Of a stretch of DNA of 64,000 nt, positions 8,090 to 17,044 are shown piece by piece. This DNA comes from an uncultured Agathobacter sp. Lineage in GTDB: Bacteria > Bacillota > Clostridia > Lachnospirales > Lachnospiraceae. Location of the stretch: NCBI GenBank assembly GCA_934359755.1, contig CAKRLV010000004.1:1-64000 (forward strand), given 5' to 3'. The position numbers were made by a program, and so were the translations under genes. A model generated the notes under the pieces. It searched no databases. It was given only the letters and a program-made list of their open reading frames with translations, and was not told the DNA's origin. The number at the start of each line of letters is the position of its first letter. The first letter of the stretch is position 1.

Positions 8090-8647
8090 GTGATTTCAGC
8101 AGGAGATTTCAAAAACGGTGTTACTATTGAATACGAAGGTAACATTTATCAGATTATTGAATTTCAGCATGTTAAACCAGGTAAGGGTGCAGCATTTGTT
8201 AGAACAAAGTTAAAGAATATTATCAGTGGTGGTGTAGTCGAGAAGACTTTCCGTCCAACTGAGAAGTGTCCAACAGCACATATCGACAGAAAAGATATGC
8301 AGTACTTATATGCAGATGAGGATTTCTACCATTTTATGGATGTTGAGACATATGACCAGATTGATCTTACAAGAGATTCAGTTGGTGATGCTCTTAAGTT
8401 CGTTAAAGAGAACGAGATGGTTAAGGTATGTTCTCATAAAGGCAACGTATTTGCAGTTGAGCCACCTCTTTTTGTAGAACTTCAGATTACAGAGACAGAG
8501 CCTGGATTTAAGGGTGATACAGCTACAGGTGCTACTAAGCCAGCGACAGTTGAGACAGGTGCTACAGTATATGTACCACTTTTCGTTGAGACTGATGATG
8601 TTATTAAGATTGATACACGTACAGGAGAATACCTTTCTCGTGTATAA
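8090..8647 (+). CDS. efp: Translation elongation factor P
   Basis: This 185-aa EF-P relieves ribosome stalling at consecutive prolines. The KOW-like domain I contains [14 protein letters not shown] with the conserved lysine at the loop tip, the position modified in many bacteria. OB domains II and III follow, ending [29 protein letters not shown]. Translation starts at GTG 8090 after aaggaggaag, an optimal ribosome site. It has its own promoter and terminator. No modification enzyme (EpmA, EarP or YmfI) is next to it. Confidence 0.97.
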   Translation: MISAGDFKNGVTIEYEGNIYQIIEFQHVKPGKGAAFVRTKLKNIISGGVVEKTFRPTEKCPTAHIDRKDMQYLYADEDFYHFMDVETYDQIDLTRDSVGDALKFVKENEMVKVCSHKGNVFAVEPPLFVELQITETEPGFKGDTATGATKPATVETGATVYVPLFVETDDVIKIDTRTGEYLSRV

Positions 8648-8687
8648 TAGCTGATTTGCATCGGTACAAGTGGTTACTATGATTTTA

Positions 8688-8720
8688 GTCCCGAAGTATT
8701 AACGTACTTCGGGATTTTTT
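8688..8720 (+). terminator. Terminator after efp
   Basis: A perfect 10-bp stem pairs tcccgaagta (8689-8698) with tacttcggga (8705-8714), followed by six T. Confidence 0.92.
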
Positions 8721-8755
8721 ACTTACAAGATAATTATTTTTTATGGGGGAGAACT

Positions 8756-10519
8756 ATGGAATTTAATGCAGTATATCATCAGGCATCGGACAACTATTGT
8801 TATCCGTTCAATTTCGATGAACTTATTATCAATATTAAGACTGGATATGATGTAAAAGAGGTATATATCATATTAGGTGATCCGTTTAAAGCCGGAATTC
8901 TCGGAGGTGGAGAAAACTGGACAGGAGAGAGAGAGCAGATAGTATTTAAGAAGCGTCTCAAGAATCAGTTATGGTGGACTACAACAGTCAAGCCACAGTA
9001 TAAGAGACTCAAATACTTTTTTGAATTAGTGACAGAAGATGAGAGATGGTTTTATTTTGAGGATGGATTTGTAAGCAAGGAGCAGATGGAGCTAGAGGGC
9101 AGAAGCCGTCAGACATTTGTTTTTCCATGGATGAATCCATGCGATATACCTGTTACGCCTAAGTGGGTGAATGATACGGTATGGTATCAGATTTTCCCTG
9201 ACCGTTTTTGCAATGGCGATGAATCAATCAATCCCGATTATGTTGTAAAGTGGAGAAATAAGGGCAAGGTTAAGAATGAAGAATGTTTTGGTGGAGATTT
9301 TGCTGGAATCATAAGCAAGCTTGACTACATACAGAACCTTGGAATCAGCGGAATATATCTGACTCCAATCAATGAATCTCCATCCAACCATAAGTATGAT
9401 ACATCCGATTATACGAAGATTGATCCTCGATTTGGAGACGAGGAGACATTTATACGGTTGGTGAACGAGGCACATAACCGTGGAATACGTGTTATGCTTG
9501 ATGGAGTATTTAACCACTGTGGTTATTACTTTGCCCCTTGGCAGGATGTTCTTGAAAAAGGACCAGAATCTGAGTATTACGATTGGTTCATGATAAATGA
9601 ATGGCCATTTGACAAAAAAGGAAATGCTGCCAAGAAAGGACAGTATTATACATTTGGTTTCTATGACGGAATGCCAAAGCTTAATACCAACAATCCAAAG
9701 GTCAGAAAATATTTCATAGATATATGTGCAAACTGGGTTGAGAAATATGGCATTGACGGTTTAAGACTCGATGTTGCCAATGAAATCTCACATAAGTTCT
9801 GTAAGGAGTTAAACATCCGTCTTAAGGATATCAATCCAGATATTTATATATTAGGAGAGATATGGCATAATGCATTGCCTTGGTTAAGAGGTGATGAATT
9901 CGACGCGGTAATGAACTATCCGCTTGGCGAAAGCATCAAGGATTTCTGGATTGATAAGAGCCTTACGAATGATGATTTTGAGTACATGATTAACAGGTGC
10001 TATACGATGTATATGCAGCAGACAAATGATGTACTTTTCAATCTTCTTGATTCGCATGATACGATAAGACTTCGCTCTACAGTTAAGAGTCTTGATGAAT
10101 ACTTTGCGCAGCTGGCAGTATTTTTTGCGATGCCAGGAAGTCCATGTATTTACTATGGTACAGAGATTGCCATGGAGGGTGGATTTGATCCTGATAATCG
10201 TAGATGCATGCCTTGGGATGACATAGAGGCAGGCAAGTACAATGAGAGAATGGATATTATCAGAAAATTGATAAAGCTCAGAAAAGAGGAACCTCTTATG
10301 AAGAGCCGTAATTTCCATTTTCCAAATGAATTTCCTGACAATAAGAGAGTAATTCAGTTTAGAAAAGTAGGATGGACTGACAATTATGTTGAGGTAATTA
10401 TCAATTGCTCTGATGAAGATGTAGAGGTTCCGATAAAGGGCGAGCTGCTTTTAGGCAGACATTACATTGATTCTACACTGCTTTCAAATGGAGTTGTTGT
10501 CCGAAGAATAGTGCTTTAA
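8756..10519 (+). CDS. GH13 alpha-amylase family enzyme (neopullulanase/cyclomaltodextrinase type)
   Basis: This 587-aa glycoside hydrolase has no signal peptide and so acts on imported malto-oligosaccharides in the cytoplasm. Residues ~1-130 form a CBM34-like N-domain, typical of the cyclomaltodextrinase/neopullulanase subfamily. The barrel shows region I DGVFNH, region II GLRLDVANE with nucleophile Asp339, region III GEIWH with acid/base Glu368, and region IV LLDSHDT with Asp435. The ribosome site is ggggga before ATG 8756. It stands alone, with no transporter beside it. Its last 36 bases overlap the end of a convergent flippase gene. Confidence 0.9.
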   Translation: MEFNAVYHQASDNYCYPFNFDELIINIKTGYDVKEVYIILGDPFKAGILGGGENWTGEREQIVFKKRLKNQLWWTTTVKPQYKRLKYFFELVTEDERWFYFEDGFVSKEQMELEGRSRQTFVFPWMNPCDIPVTPKWVNDTVWYQIFPDRFCNGDESINPDYVVKWRNKGKVKNEECFGGDFAGIISKLDYIQNLGISGIYLTPINESPSNHKYDTSDYTKIDPRFGDEETFIRLVNEAHNRGIRVMLDGVFNHCGYYFAPWQDVLEKGPESEYYDWFMINEWPFDKKGNAAKKGQYYTFGFYDGMPKLNTNNPKVRKYFIDICANWVEKYGIDGLRLDVANEISHKFCKELNIRLKDINPDIYILGEIWHNALPWLRGDEFDAVMNYPLGESIKDFWIDKSLTNDDFEYMINRCYTMYMQQTNDVLFNLLDSHDTIRLRSTVKSLDEYFAQLAVFFAMPGSPCIYYGTEIAMEGGFDPDNRRCMPWDDIEAGKYNERMDIIRKLIKLRKEEPLMKSRNFHFPNEFPDNKRVIQFRKVGWTDNYVEVIINCSDEDVEVPIKGELLLGRHYIDSTLLSNGVVVRRIVL

Positions 10520-11815
10520 TTCATACATCATTGCTATTGAAGTATAAATCTGTGCAATCAGCATGCCCCAGAGGATAGCGTCTATTCCGTATTTGGGTAC
10601 GAGAAAGATGATTATAAATATGCGTATTCCGCTTGAAAGCATATTTACCAGAAGTACATAACCAGGGCGACCAAGCCCGTGGAGAATACTTGCCAGCAGA
10701 CTGTTGGTATACATAAAGGGGCATAGCCAGCATAATTTGCAGATGAATCCACTGGCAGACTCAGAGGCGAATACATTTTCACCGATGAAGCTGCCAGTTA
10801 TAAGGAAAATAAAAGTGAAACCAAAGCCAAGAAGCAATCCGTACCGGATTGCTTTTTTTAGTGTGGCAGAAAGTTTTGAAATATCATTAGAGGCATACTG
10901 TTCTGAAATCTTCGGCAGAAGAAGAACAGAAAGCGAATTGGTAATCACACCAGGAAATAATATTACAGGCAGTGCCACACCGTTTAGGATTCCGTAGACA
11001 CTTAATGCTTCACTGTCGGACAGTCCAAAAGCGCATAGCTGTCTTGGAATCAGAATATTTTCCGCCGACATGCAGATATTTTGCAGTAGATGATTGGCAG
11101 TAATTGGTATGGTAATGGCAAGCAGCGGAATGATATATGCGGCATATGATTTTGCTGAGGATGGAGCAGGCAGTTCTTTAAGTGGATTTTTGATGAGCAT
11201 TACATTGATAAAGAAAATCATTCCAGCAATTTCACCAAAGGTGATGCCCCACATAGCGTGGTCCGGTGACAGCGGTTCCCCATTAGATGAAAGAATAAAG
11301 TATATGAGGTATACGCTCGATATTCGTATAATCTGTTCGAAAAGCTGCGACAGCGCAGGCATAAGTGCTTTTTTCTGCCCATAGTAAAAGCCGTTTATGC
11401 ATGCATGAAAAGTTGATGGAACTATAGAATATGCGGCAATCTGAATGAGAGAATAGCATTTGGCATTCGCAAATATATGTACCGCTATCCATATGCTGTT
11501 TTTAAATAGCAATATGCTTAAAATGGCTGAAATAGCGCATGAGACAATAAGTCCTGATATTAAATACCCTTTTGCATTTATTTTGGATTCGGCAACAAAT
11601 TTGGAAATTGCAGTCTGGAATCCGGATGCTGTTGCGGCAAATGTAAGTGTAAGTATAGGCATTACAAGCTGATAAATTCCAAGTCCTTCTGCACCAATAG
11701 TGCGGGATAGGAATATCCTAAAGAAAAAGCCCATGAATCGGCTGCCTACGCCGGCGCCAGATAGAAGCAGTGTACCAGTTATCAGGGGATTTTTTAATGT
11801 GTTTGATAATTTCAC
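10484..11815 (-). CDS. MOP-superfamily flippase, SpoVB/YtgP-like
   Basis: This 443-aa integral membrane protein with about twelve to fourteen segments belongs to the polysaccharide-exporter family that includes SpoVB, YtgP and MurJ-like lipid flippases. The start KNPLITGTLLLSGAGVGSRFMGFFFRIFLSRTIGAEGLGIYQL is typical of SpoVB relatives. It is shorter than SpoVB (about 520). It probably moves lipid-linked sugar or cortex precursors. Its stop lies 36 bases inside the convergent amylase gene, and no terminator separates them. It diverges from the cysteine desulfurase gene with a 55-base shared promoter region. Confidence 0.85.
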   Translation of the reverse strand: MKLSNTLKNPLITGTLLLSGAGVGSRFMGFFFRIFLSRTIGAEGLGIYQLVMPILTLTFAATASGFQTAISKFVAESKINAKGYLISGLIVSCAISAILSILLFKNSIWIAVHIFANAKCYSLIQIAAYSIVPSTFHACINGFYYGQKKALMPALSQLFEQIIRISSVYLIYFILSSNGEPLSPDHAMWGITFGEIAGMIFFINVMLIKNPLKELPAPSSAKSYAAYIIPLLAITIPITANHLLQNICMSAENILIPRQLCAFGLSDSEALSVYGILNGVALPVILFPGVITNSLSVLLLPKISEQYASNDISKLSATLKKAIRYGLLLGFGFTFIFLITGSFIGENVFASESASGFICKLCWLCPFMYTNSLLASILHGLGRPGYVLLVNMLSSGIRIFIIIFLVPKYGIDAILWGMLIAQIYTSIAMMYELKHYSSDNNSI

Positions 11816-11870
11816 AGGGAATACCTTGTTGAAGTCTTTATATATAAAATATTAGCGAGAGGGATGTTTT

Positions 11871-13016
11871 ATGAGTGAAAATATATATTTGGATAATGCG
11901 GCAACTACGAGAATGTATAAAGAGGTAAAAGAAGCAATGGAGCCATATCTGGAAGACGAATATGGAAATGCTTCCACAGAATATAAACTTGGGGAAAAGG
12001 CGAAAAAAGCAATCGAAGATGCCAGAGAGAAAATAGCAAAAGCAATCAGTGCAAATACAGGCGAAATATATTTTACATCTGGTGGAAGTGAGTCGGACAA
12101 CTGGGCGATAAAGGGCGTGGCGGGTGAAAGAAAAAAGGAGGGAAAAGACATTGTGACATCTATGATAGAGCATCACGCGGTCTTAAATTCCTGTGAATAT
12201 TTAGAAGAACTTGGCTATAAAATATCCTATGTCAAGCCAGATGATAAAGGATGGATAAATCCACTGGATGTTGAAAAATTAATGAAAAAAGAGACAACTC
12301 TTGTATCGATTATGTATGGAAATAATGAGATTGGAACAATCGAGCCTGTTTCTGAAATCGGAAGAATCGCAAGAAAATATGGGGCGGTATTTCATACGGA
12401 TGCAGTTCAGGTGGTGGGGCAGATACCAGTTGATGTAAGGCAGCTTCCGGTTGACATGCTAAGTGCCAGTGCACACAAATTTCATGGACCTAAGGGAATA
12501 GGCTTTCTCTATGTGCGGAGGAACATATCGCTTCCATCTTTTATACATGGAGGAAGTCAGGAGAATGGAAAAAGAGCTGGAACCGAAAATGTGGCAGGAA
12601 TAGTTGGAATGGGAAAGGCTATAGAAATAGTGACAAAAGAGATGGAGATAAATCAAAGGAGACAACGGATGCTTAGAAATACAATGGTTGATATGATTAT
12701 GACTCAGATTCCGGATGCGATTTACAATGGGCATCCAATAAAGCGGCTGCCTGGAAATGTAAGCGTCAGTTTCAAGGGGATAGATGCAGGGTCGCTGCTT
12801 ATTATGCTTGAAGAAAATGGAATATGTGCATCAGCAGGCTCGGCATGTAACACAAGTGATCGCTCGGTATCACATGTTATAAAAGCAATTGATGTGCCTG
12901 AAGAATATAAAAATGGAACAATCAGATTTTCGATTGGAACGGAGAACACTAAGGATGAGATAATTAAGACTGTTAAAATATTGAAAGAAAATGTAGCTTT
13001 GCTAAGGAAGGGGTAA
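11871..13016 (+). CDS. Cysteine desulfurase (NifS/IscS family)
   Basis: This 381-aa PLP enzyme takes sulfur from cysteine for iron-sulfur cluster or tRNA thiolation. It starts IYLDNAATTRMYKEV, has the PLP lysine in SASAHKFHGPKG (Lys203) and the persulfide cysteine in SAGSACNTSD (Cys326). Group I features such as RAGTENVAGIVG are present. No IscU, NifU, ThiI or MnmA gene follows, so the sulfur acceptor is not shown by context. The ribosome site is gagggatg before ATG 11871. Long hairpin structure follows the gene. Confidence 0.93.
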   Translation: MSENIYLDNAATTRMYKEVKEAMEPYLEDEYGNASTEYKLGEKAKKAIEDAREKIAKAISANTGEIYFTSGGSESDNWAIKGVAGERKKEGKDIVTSMIEHHAVLNSCEYLEELGYKISYVKPDDKGWINPLDVEKLMKKETTLVSIMYGNNEIGTIEPVSEIGRIARKYGAVFHTDAVQVVGQIPVDVRQLPVDMLSASAHKFHGPKGIGFLYVRRNISLPSFIHGGSQENGKRAGTENVAGIVGMGKAIEIVTKEMEINQRRQRMLRNTMVDMIMTQIPDAIYNGHPIKRLPGNVSVSFKGIDAGSLLIMLEENGICASAGSACNTSDRSVSHVIKAIDVPEEYKNGTIRFSIGTENTKDEIIKTVKILKENVALLRKG

Positions 13017-13060
13017 ATTTCCTGGGATGATTTAAGCATATATGGAAAAGCTGTTTAAAA

Positions 13061-13115
13061 ATAAGAACAATTAAGGTTTGATACATAAATCAGGTATCGG
13101 CTTTATTGTTCTTAT
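13061..13115. repeat. Long imperfect palindrome between two convergent genes
   Basis: ataagaacaat (13061-13071) pairs exactly with attgttcttat (13105-13115). Inside it, gatac pairs with gtatc around a 9-base loop, giving a near-continuous 55-base hairpin. It lacks a T run and lies between the cysteine desulfurase (+) and a phosphatase gene (-). It may be a bidirectional transcription end or a small palindromic repeat. Confidence 0.55.
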
Positions 13116-13184
13116 AAGACAGATACTATTGTAGAATATAATACAGATAATATCGTAATATATAAGCTGAATAGTACTGAAAAT

Positions 13185-14027
13185 TTAAAACTTCAGAAAA
13201 TGCTCGATTGCGTGTGCAACACCATCCTCTTCATTGGTGAGAGTGACGTAGTCAGCAAGCTTCTTTATATCTTCAATGGAATTGCCCATTGCGACGCTGG
13301 TTCCAGCGGTCTTTAATATTTCAAGGTCATTTTCAGTATCTCCGATTGCCATAGTCTCTTCAATTGGTATGCCAAGATAATTGGCAAGATGTATAAGTCC
13401 TTGTCCCTTGTCTACACCTTTGCGGGTGAACTCGAGATTGTTGTATCCGCCGCAGACGACAGTGATATCTGGATTAGATGTAAGGAAAAGACGAACATCC
13501 TCGCGGTCTATAAGTACGCCATTTTCATCAGTCTGGAAATTGACAGTCATCTTCTGGAGAGGGGCATTGTTGACAATCATGTATTCTTTGATGTCATCAA
13601 TCCTTGTTCTTGAATTGATGATGTATTCCTTGATGGATGCAGGTACACAAAGCTTCTTAGCGGTATCGAGACACTTAGAAGGTGAGATGGCATCTCCATC
13701 AACGAAAGCGTCCATATGAACTCTTTTAGTAAGCAAGAAGTCAATAATAGGAAATGATATATCATTGTCCATGCAATCCATATGTATTTCCTTTTTGCTC
13801 GGGATTTCGTATACGCCAGCGCCGTTGGTGGTGATTGCATAATTTATTCCAAGACCTTCGATCTGCTCAAATGGAAGACCGGAGTATGGACGACCGGTAG
13901 AAATTACAACTTTTACACCTTGTTCTGTTGCTTTTTTGATAGTTTGTTTACATTTAGGGGTGATGATACTTTTATTGTTGAAAAGTGTACCATCGAGATC
14001 TAATGAGATTAACTTTATAGTTTTCAT
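13185..14027 (-). CDS. Cof-type HAD-IIB phosphatase
   Basis: This 280-aa cytoplasmic sugar-phosphate phosphatase belongs to the Cof/YidA family. Motif I is SLDLDGTLFN, motif II is ISTGRP, the family-specific KG.D lysine is in RKGVDKGQGLIHLA and motif III is AIGDTENDLEIL. The C2-type cap lies between motifs I and III. Substrates in this family are broad (hexose, pentose and nucleotide phosphates, flavin precursors), and nothing nearby narrows the choice. The ribosome site (aaaggagtgctac on the minus strand) precedes ATG 14027. It is divergent from metH by 63 bases. Confidence 0.88.
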   Translation of the reverse strand: MKTIKLISLDLDGTLFNNKSIITPKCKQTIKKATEQGVKVVISTGRPYSGLPFEQIEGLGINYAITTNGAGVYEIPSKKEIHMDCMDNDISFPIIDFLLTKRVHMDAFVDGDAISPSKCLDTAKKLCVPASIKEYIINSRTRIDDIKEYMIVNNAPLQKMTVNFQTDENGVLIDREDVRLFLTSNPDITVVCGGYNNLEFTRKGVDKGQGLIHLANYLGIPIEETMAIGDTENDLEILKTAGTSVAMGNSIEDIKKLADYVTLTNEEDGVAHAIEHFLKF

Positions 14028-14090
14028 GTAGCACTCCTTTCAAATAAATGCTATTATATATGATAAAAGTATCTTTGTAAATGAAAGTGA

Positions 14091-16592
14091 ATGGATAATA
14101 TGACAAAAAAAGAATTTAGAGAATACATCAAAAAGGGACCAATTATATTAGACGGAGCTACAGGCACTAATTTGATGGCGGCAGGTATGCCTATTGGAGT
14201 GTGTCCTGAAAAATGGGTTATGGATCACCCAGACGTACTGCTTGAATTGCAGAAGGCATTTGTCGAGGCGGGAACAAATATTGTATATGCGCCAACCTTT
14301 ACAGGAAATAGAATAAAGCTTGAGGAGTATGACCTTGCAGATGATTTAGAAGAGATTAACACTACTCTTGTGAAGTTGTCCAAAGAGGCTGTGGGTGATA
14401 AAGCGCTTGTAGCTGGGGATATGACGATGACAGGCAGGCAGCTTTTCCCACTTGGAGATTTGATGTTTGATGAGCTTGTAGAAGTGTACAAAGAACAGGC
14501 AAGTGTGCTTGCGTCAGCAGGAGCGGATCTTTTTGTTGTCGAGACTATGATGAGTCTTCAGGAATGCAGGGCAGCAGTACTGGCAATAAAGGAAGTATCA
14601 GATTTACCAATTATGGTGACACTTACATACAATGAAGATGGAAGAACGCTTTTTGGAACACCGCCAGAGACAGCAGTAGTTGTGTTACAGTCTCTTGGTG
14701 TGGATGTAATTGGAATAAACTGTTCGACAGGTCCGATGGAAATGGTCGAGCCAGTAAAGAAGATGGCAGAGTATTCTACTATACCGATTCTGGCAAAACC
14801 GAATGCTGGTCTTCCAGAACTTGTAGATGGAAATACAATCTACAGGATGACGCCAGAAGAATTTGCCGAGGCAGGAGTTGCGCTTGTACAGGCAGGAGCA
14901 GCGATTGTCGGAGGATGCTGCGGTACAACACCAGCGCATATCAAAGCACTTGCTGATGCGGTAAGGGGAATGGAAATAATAGAGCCACTTAAGACTCACC
15001 GCCGTATACTTGCATCAGAGCGCAAGAATGTTGAGATTGATTTGGATGGCAATTTTATCGTGGTAGGAGAAAGAATTAATCCTACAGGAAAGAAGAAGCT
15101 GCAGGCAGAACTAAAAGAAGGAAATCTCGACCTGGTGCGCCAGATGGCAATGGAACAGGATGAAAATGGAGCAAGCATTCTTGATATAAATATGGGAATG
15201 AATGGAATCGATGAGAAAGAGATGATGAAGCAGGTAATCTATGAAGTATCGTCTACTGTGGATTGTCCTTTATGTATTGATTCAAGCCATGTTGATGTGA
15301 TTGAAGAAGCACTCCGAATTTATCCGGGACGAGCTCTTATTAATTCAATCTCTCTTGAATCGGAGAAGATTGAAAAGCTTCTTCCAATCGCTGCAAGATA
15401 TGGTGCGATGTTTATACTTTTACCATTATCAGATGAAGGCCTGCCAAAGGATATAGAAGAGAAACAGCAGATAATCGAGACTGTATATAATCGGGCAATG
15501 GAACTTGGAATGGCACATGAGGATATAGTGGTAGACGGACTTGTTGCTACGATTGGTGCAAATCCAGAAGCGGCAAGAGAGTGCTATGACACAATTGCAT
15601 ACTGTAAGGACGTGCGTAAGCTTCCTACGATATGTGGATTGTCCAATATTTCATTCGGACTTCCAGAGAGAATGTATGTAAATACTGCATTCCTTACTAT
15701 GGCAATCTGCAAGGGACTTACAATGGCTATTGCCAATCCATCACAGGAACTTCTTATGAATGCTGCTTTTGCGTCAGATATGCTGCTTCACAGACCAGAT
15801 AGTGATATCAGATATATCGAGAGAATGAATATGCTTGCGGAGAAAAAAGCACAGTATGAGACTGTAGTAGTCAAAAAGACGGACAGTAATTCAGGTGTAG
15901 CAGGCAGCGTGTCAAATGGCTCATCGAATGGAAATGGCTCAGATGAGTCGGGCCGCAATGGAGTTAAAGACAGTGAAATATATAAGGCTGTATTAAAAGG
16001 CAATAAGAATTCAATAGTAGATCTGGTGAAAAAAGCCGTTGAGGATGGAATGAAACCAGACCAGATAATAAATGATTATCTGATAGAAGGTATCAATGAA
16101 GTCGGAGAACTTTTTAATGCTAAGAAGTATTTCCTGCCTCAGCTTATCGGAAGTGCAAATGCGATGAAGATAGCGATAGATTATCTTGAACCGCTCATGG
16201 AGAGAAAAGAGTCAGGTGAGAATATGCCAACACTTGTTATCGCAACAGTTGAGGGCGATATTCATGATATTGGAAAGAATCTCGTCGTACTTATGCTTAA
16301 AAATTATGGATACAATGTCATCGATATGGGCAAAGATGTTCCATGTGAAGATGTTGTGGATCGTGCTATCGCAGAAGATGCGGCAATAATTGGATTGTCT
16401 GCACTGATGACTACTACAATGATGCGTATGAAGGATGTAGTAAATCTGTGTAAAGAGAAAGGCTGTAAGAGCAAGGTTATAATCGGCGGAGCCTGTATTA
16501 CCCAGAGTTTTGCAGACGAAATTGGTGCAGACGGATATTCTAAGGATGCAGCAGAGTGCGTAAAGCTGGTTGAAAGACTTCTGGCTGAGTAA
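14091..16592 (+). CDS. metH: Cobalamin-dependent methionine synthase, short form
   Basis: This 833-aa enzyme transfers the methyl group of methyltetrahydrofolate to homocysteine via cobalamin. The homocysteine/zinc domain (1-300) has NCSTGP and the GGCCGTTPAH double cysteine. The pterin-binding domain (~315-590) contains GERINPTG. A Ser/Asn/Gly linker (~605-635) leads to the B12 cap and B12-binding domain with EGDIHDIGKN, where His725 is the cobalt ligand. The C-terminal AdoMet reactivation domain of E. coli MetH (1227 aa) is absent, as in many Clostridia where a separate activation protein is used; none is in this window. No cobalamin or SAM riboswitch fits in the 63-base leader. Confidence 0.94.
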   Translation: MDNMTKKEFREYIKKGPIILDGATGTNLMAAGMPIGVCPEKWVMDHPDVLLELQKAFVEAGTNIVYAPTFTGNRIKLEEYDLADDLEEINTTLVKLSKEAVGDKALVAGDMTMTGRQLFPLGDLMFDELVEVYKEQASVLASAGADLFVVETMMSLQECRAAVLAIKEVSDLPIMVTLTYNEDGRTLFGTPPETAVVVLQSLGVDVIGINCSTGPMEMVEPVKKMAEYSTIPILAKPNAGLPELVDGNTIYRMTPEEFAEAGVALVQAGAAIVGGCCGTTPAHIKALADAVRGMEIIEPLKTHRRILASERKNVEIDLDGNFIVVGERINPTGKKKLQAELKEGNLDLVRQMAMEQDENGASILDINMGMNGIDEKEMMKQVIYEVSSTVDCPLCIDSSHVDVIEEALRIYPGRALINSISLESEKIEKLLPIAARYGAMFILLPLSDEGLPKDIEEKQQIIETVYNRAMELGMAHEDIVVDGLVATIGANPEAARECYDTIAYCKDVRKLPTICGLSNISFGLPERMYVNTAFLTMAICKGLTMAIANPSQELLMNAAFASDMLLHRPDSDIRYIERMNMLAEKKAQYETVVVKKTDSNSGVAGSVSNGSSNGNGSDESGRNGVKDSEIYKAVLKGNKNSIVDLVKKAVEDGMKPDQIINDYLIEGINEVGELFNAKKYFLPQLIGSANAMKIAIDYLEPLMERKESGENMPTLVIATVEGDIHDIGKNLVVLMLKNYGYNVIDMGKDVPCEDVVDRAIAEDAAIIGLSALMTTTMMRMKDVVNLCKEKGCKSKVIIGGACITQSFADEIGADGYSKDAAECVKLVERLLAE

Positions 16593-16628
16593 TACAAAAT
16601 GACTAATACAAAATATGCACAATAATGG

Positions 16629-16657
16629 TTGACAAGCACAACATGTTTGTATATAAT
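16629..16657 (+). promoter_or_regulatory. Perfect consensus promoter for tRNA-Val
   Basis: TTGACA (16629-16634), 17 bases, TATAAT (16652-16657): a complete match to the sigma-A consensus, 32 bases before the mature tRNA. Confidence 0.92.
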
Positions 16658-16660
16658 AAT

Positions 16661-16685
16661 CAAGTCGGTTGAGAAAGCCGACTTG
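16661..16685 (+). other. Hairpin in tRNA 5' leader
   Basis: caagtcgg (16661-16668) pairs exactly with ccgacttg (16678-16685) around a 9-base loop. It ends four bases before the mature tRNA-Val 5' end. It may protect or position the precursor for RNase P; it is not a terminator because no T run follows. Confidence 0.55.
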
Positions 16686-16689
16686 ACAT

Positions 16690-16762
16690 GGGATCTTAGC
16701 TCAGCTGGGAGAGCATCTGCCTTACAAGCAGAGGGTCACAGGTTCGAGCCCTGTAGGTCCCA
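16690..16762 (+). tRNA. tRNA-Val (anticodon TAC)
   Basis: A 73-base cloverleaf with acceptor gggatct/aggtccc, anticodon loop cttacaa (TAC), and a ggttcgagcc T arm. The CCA end is not encoded. Confidence 0.95.
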
Positions 16763-16801
16763 TTGTATCAGATGATATATGATACATACAATTTTATATC
16801 T

Positions 16802-16875
16802 GGCGAGATGGCTCAACTGGCTAGAGCGTCCGGTTCATACCCGGGAGGTTGAGAGTTCGAGTCTCTCTCTCGCTA
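16802..16875 (+). tRNA. tRNA-Met (anticodon CAT)
   Basis: A 74-base cloverleaf with acceptor ggcgaga/tctcgct, anticodon loop ttcatac (CAT) and T loop ttcgagt. The G1-T72 pair and body match elongator tRNA-Met of Firmicutes. A second copy at 54783 differs by one base in the T loop. Confidence 0.94.
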
Positions 16876-16882
16876 CTGAATC

Positions 16883-16915
16883 TAAGAACATTGAGAAATC
16901 AGTGTTCTTTTTTGT
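16883..16915 (+). terminator. Terminator after the tRNA-Val/Met pair
   Basis: aagaaca (16884-16890) pairs with tgttctt, followed by a run of T. Confidence 0.8.
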
Positions 16916-17044
16916 TTTAGGAAAATTATTTGCATGGGAAAAGAATTTTAATCAAAGAGAAATTACTTTATAATGTGGAAAATGAAAGATAATTAGGTTA
17001 TCATATAGTTAATAATTTATTAGAAGAGTTTGGGGAGAGAGAGG

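Noticed and set aside
14028..14090. Cobalamin or SAM riboswitch before metH
   Set aside because: The 63-base gap is too short and shows no B12 box or SAM core.
16779..16973. Open frame over tRNA-Met on the + strand
   Set aside because: It is the translation of the tRNA itself; the same artefact appears at 54664-54897.
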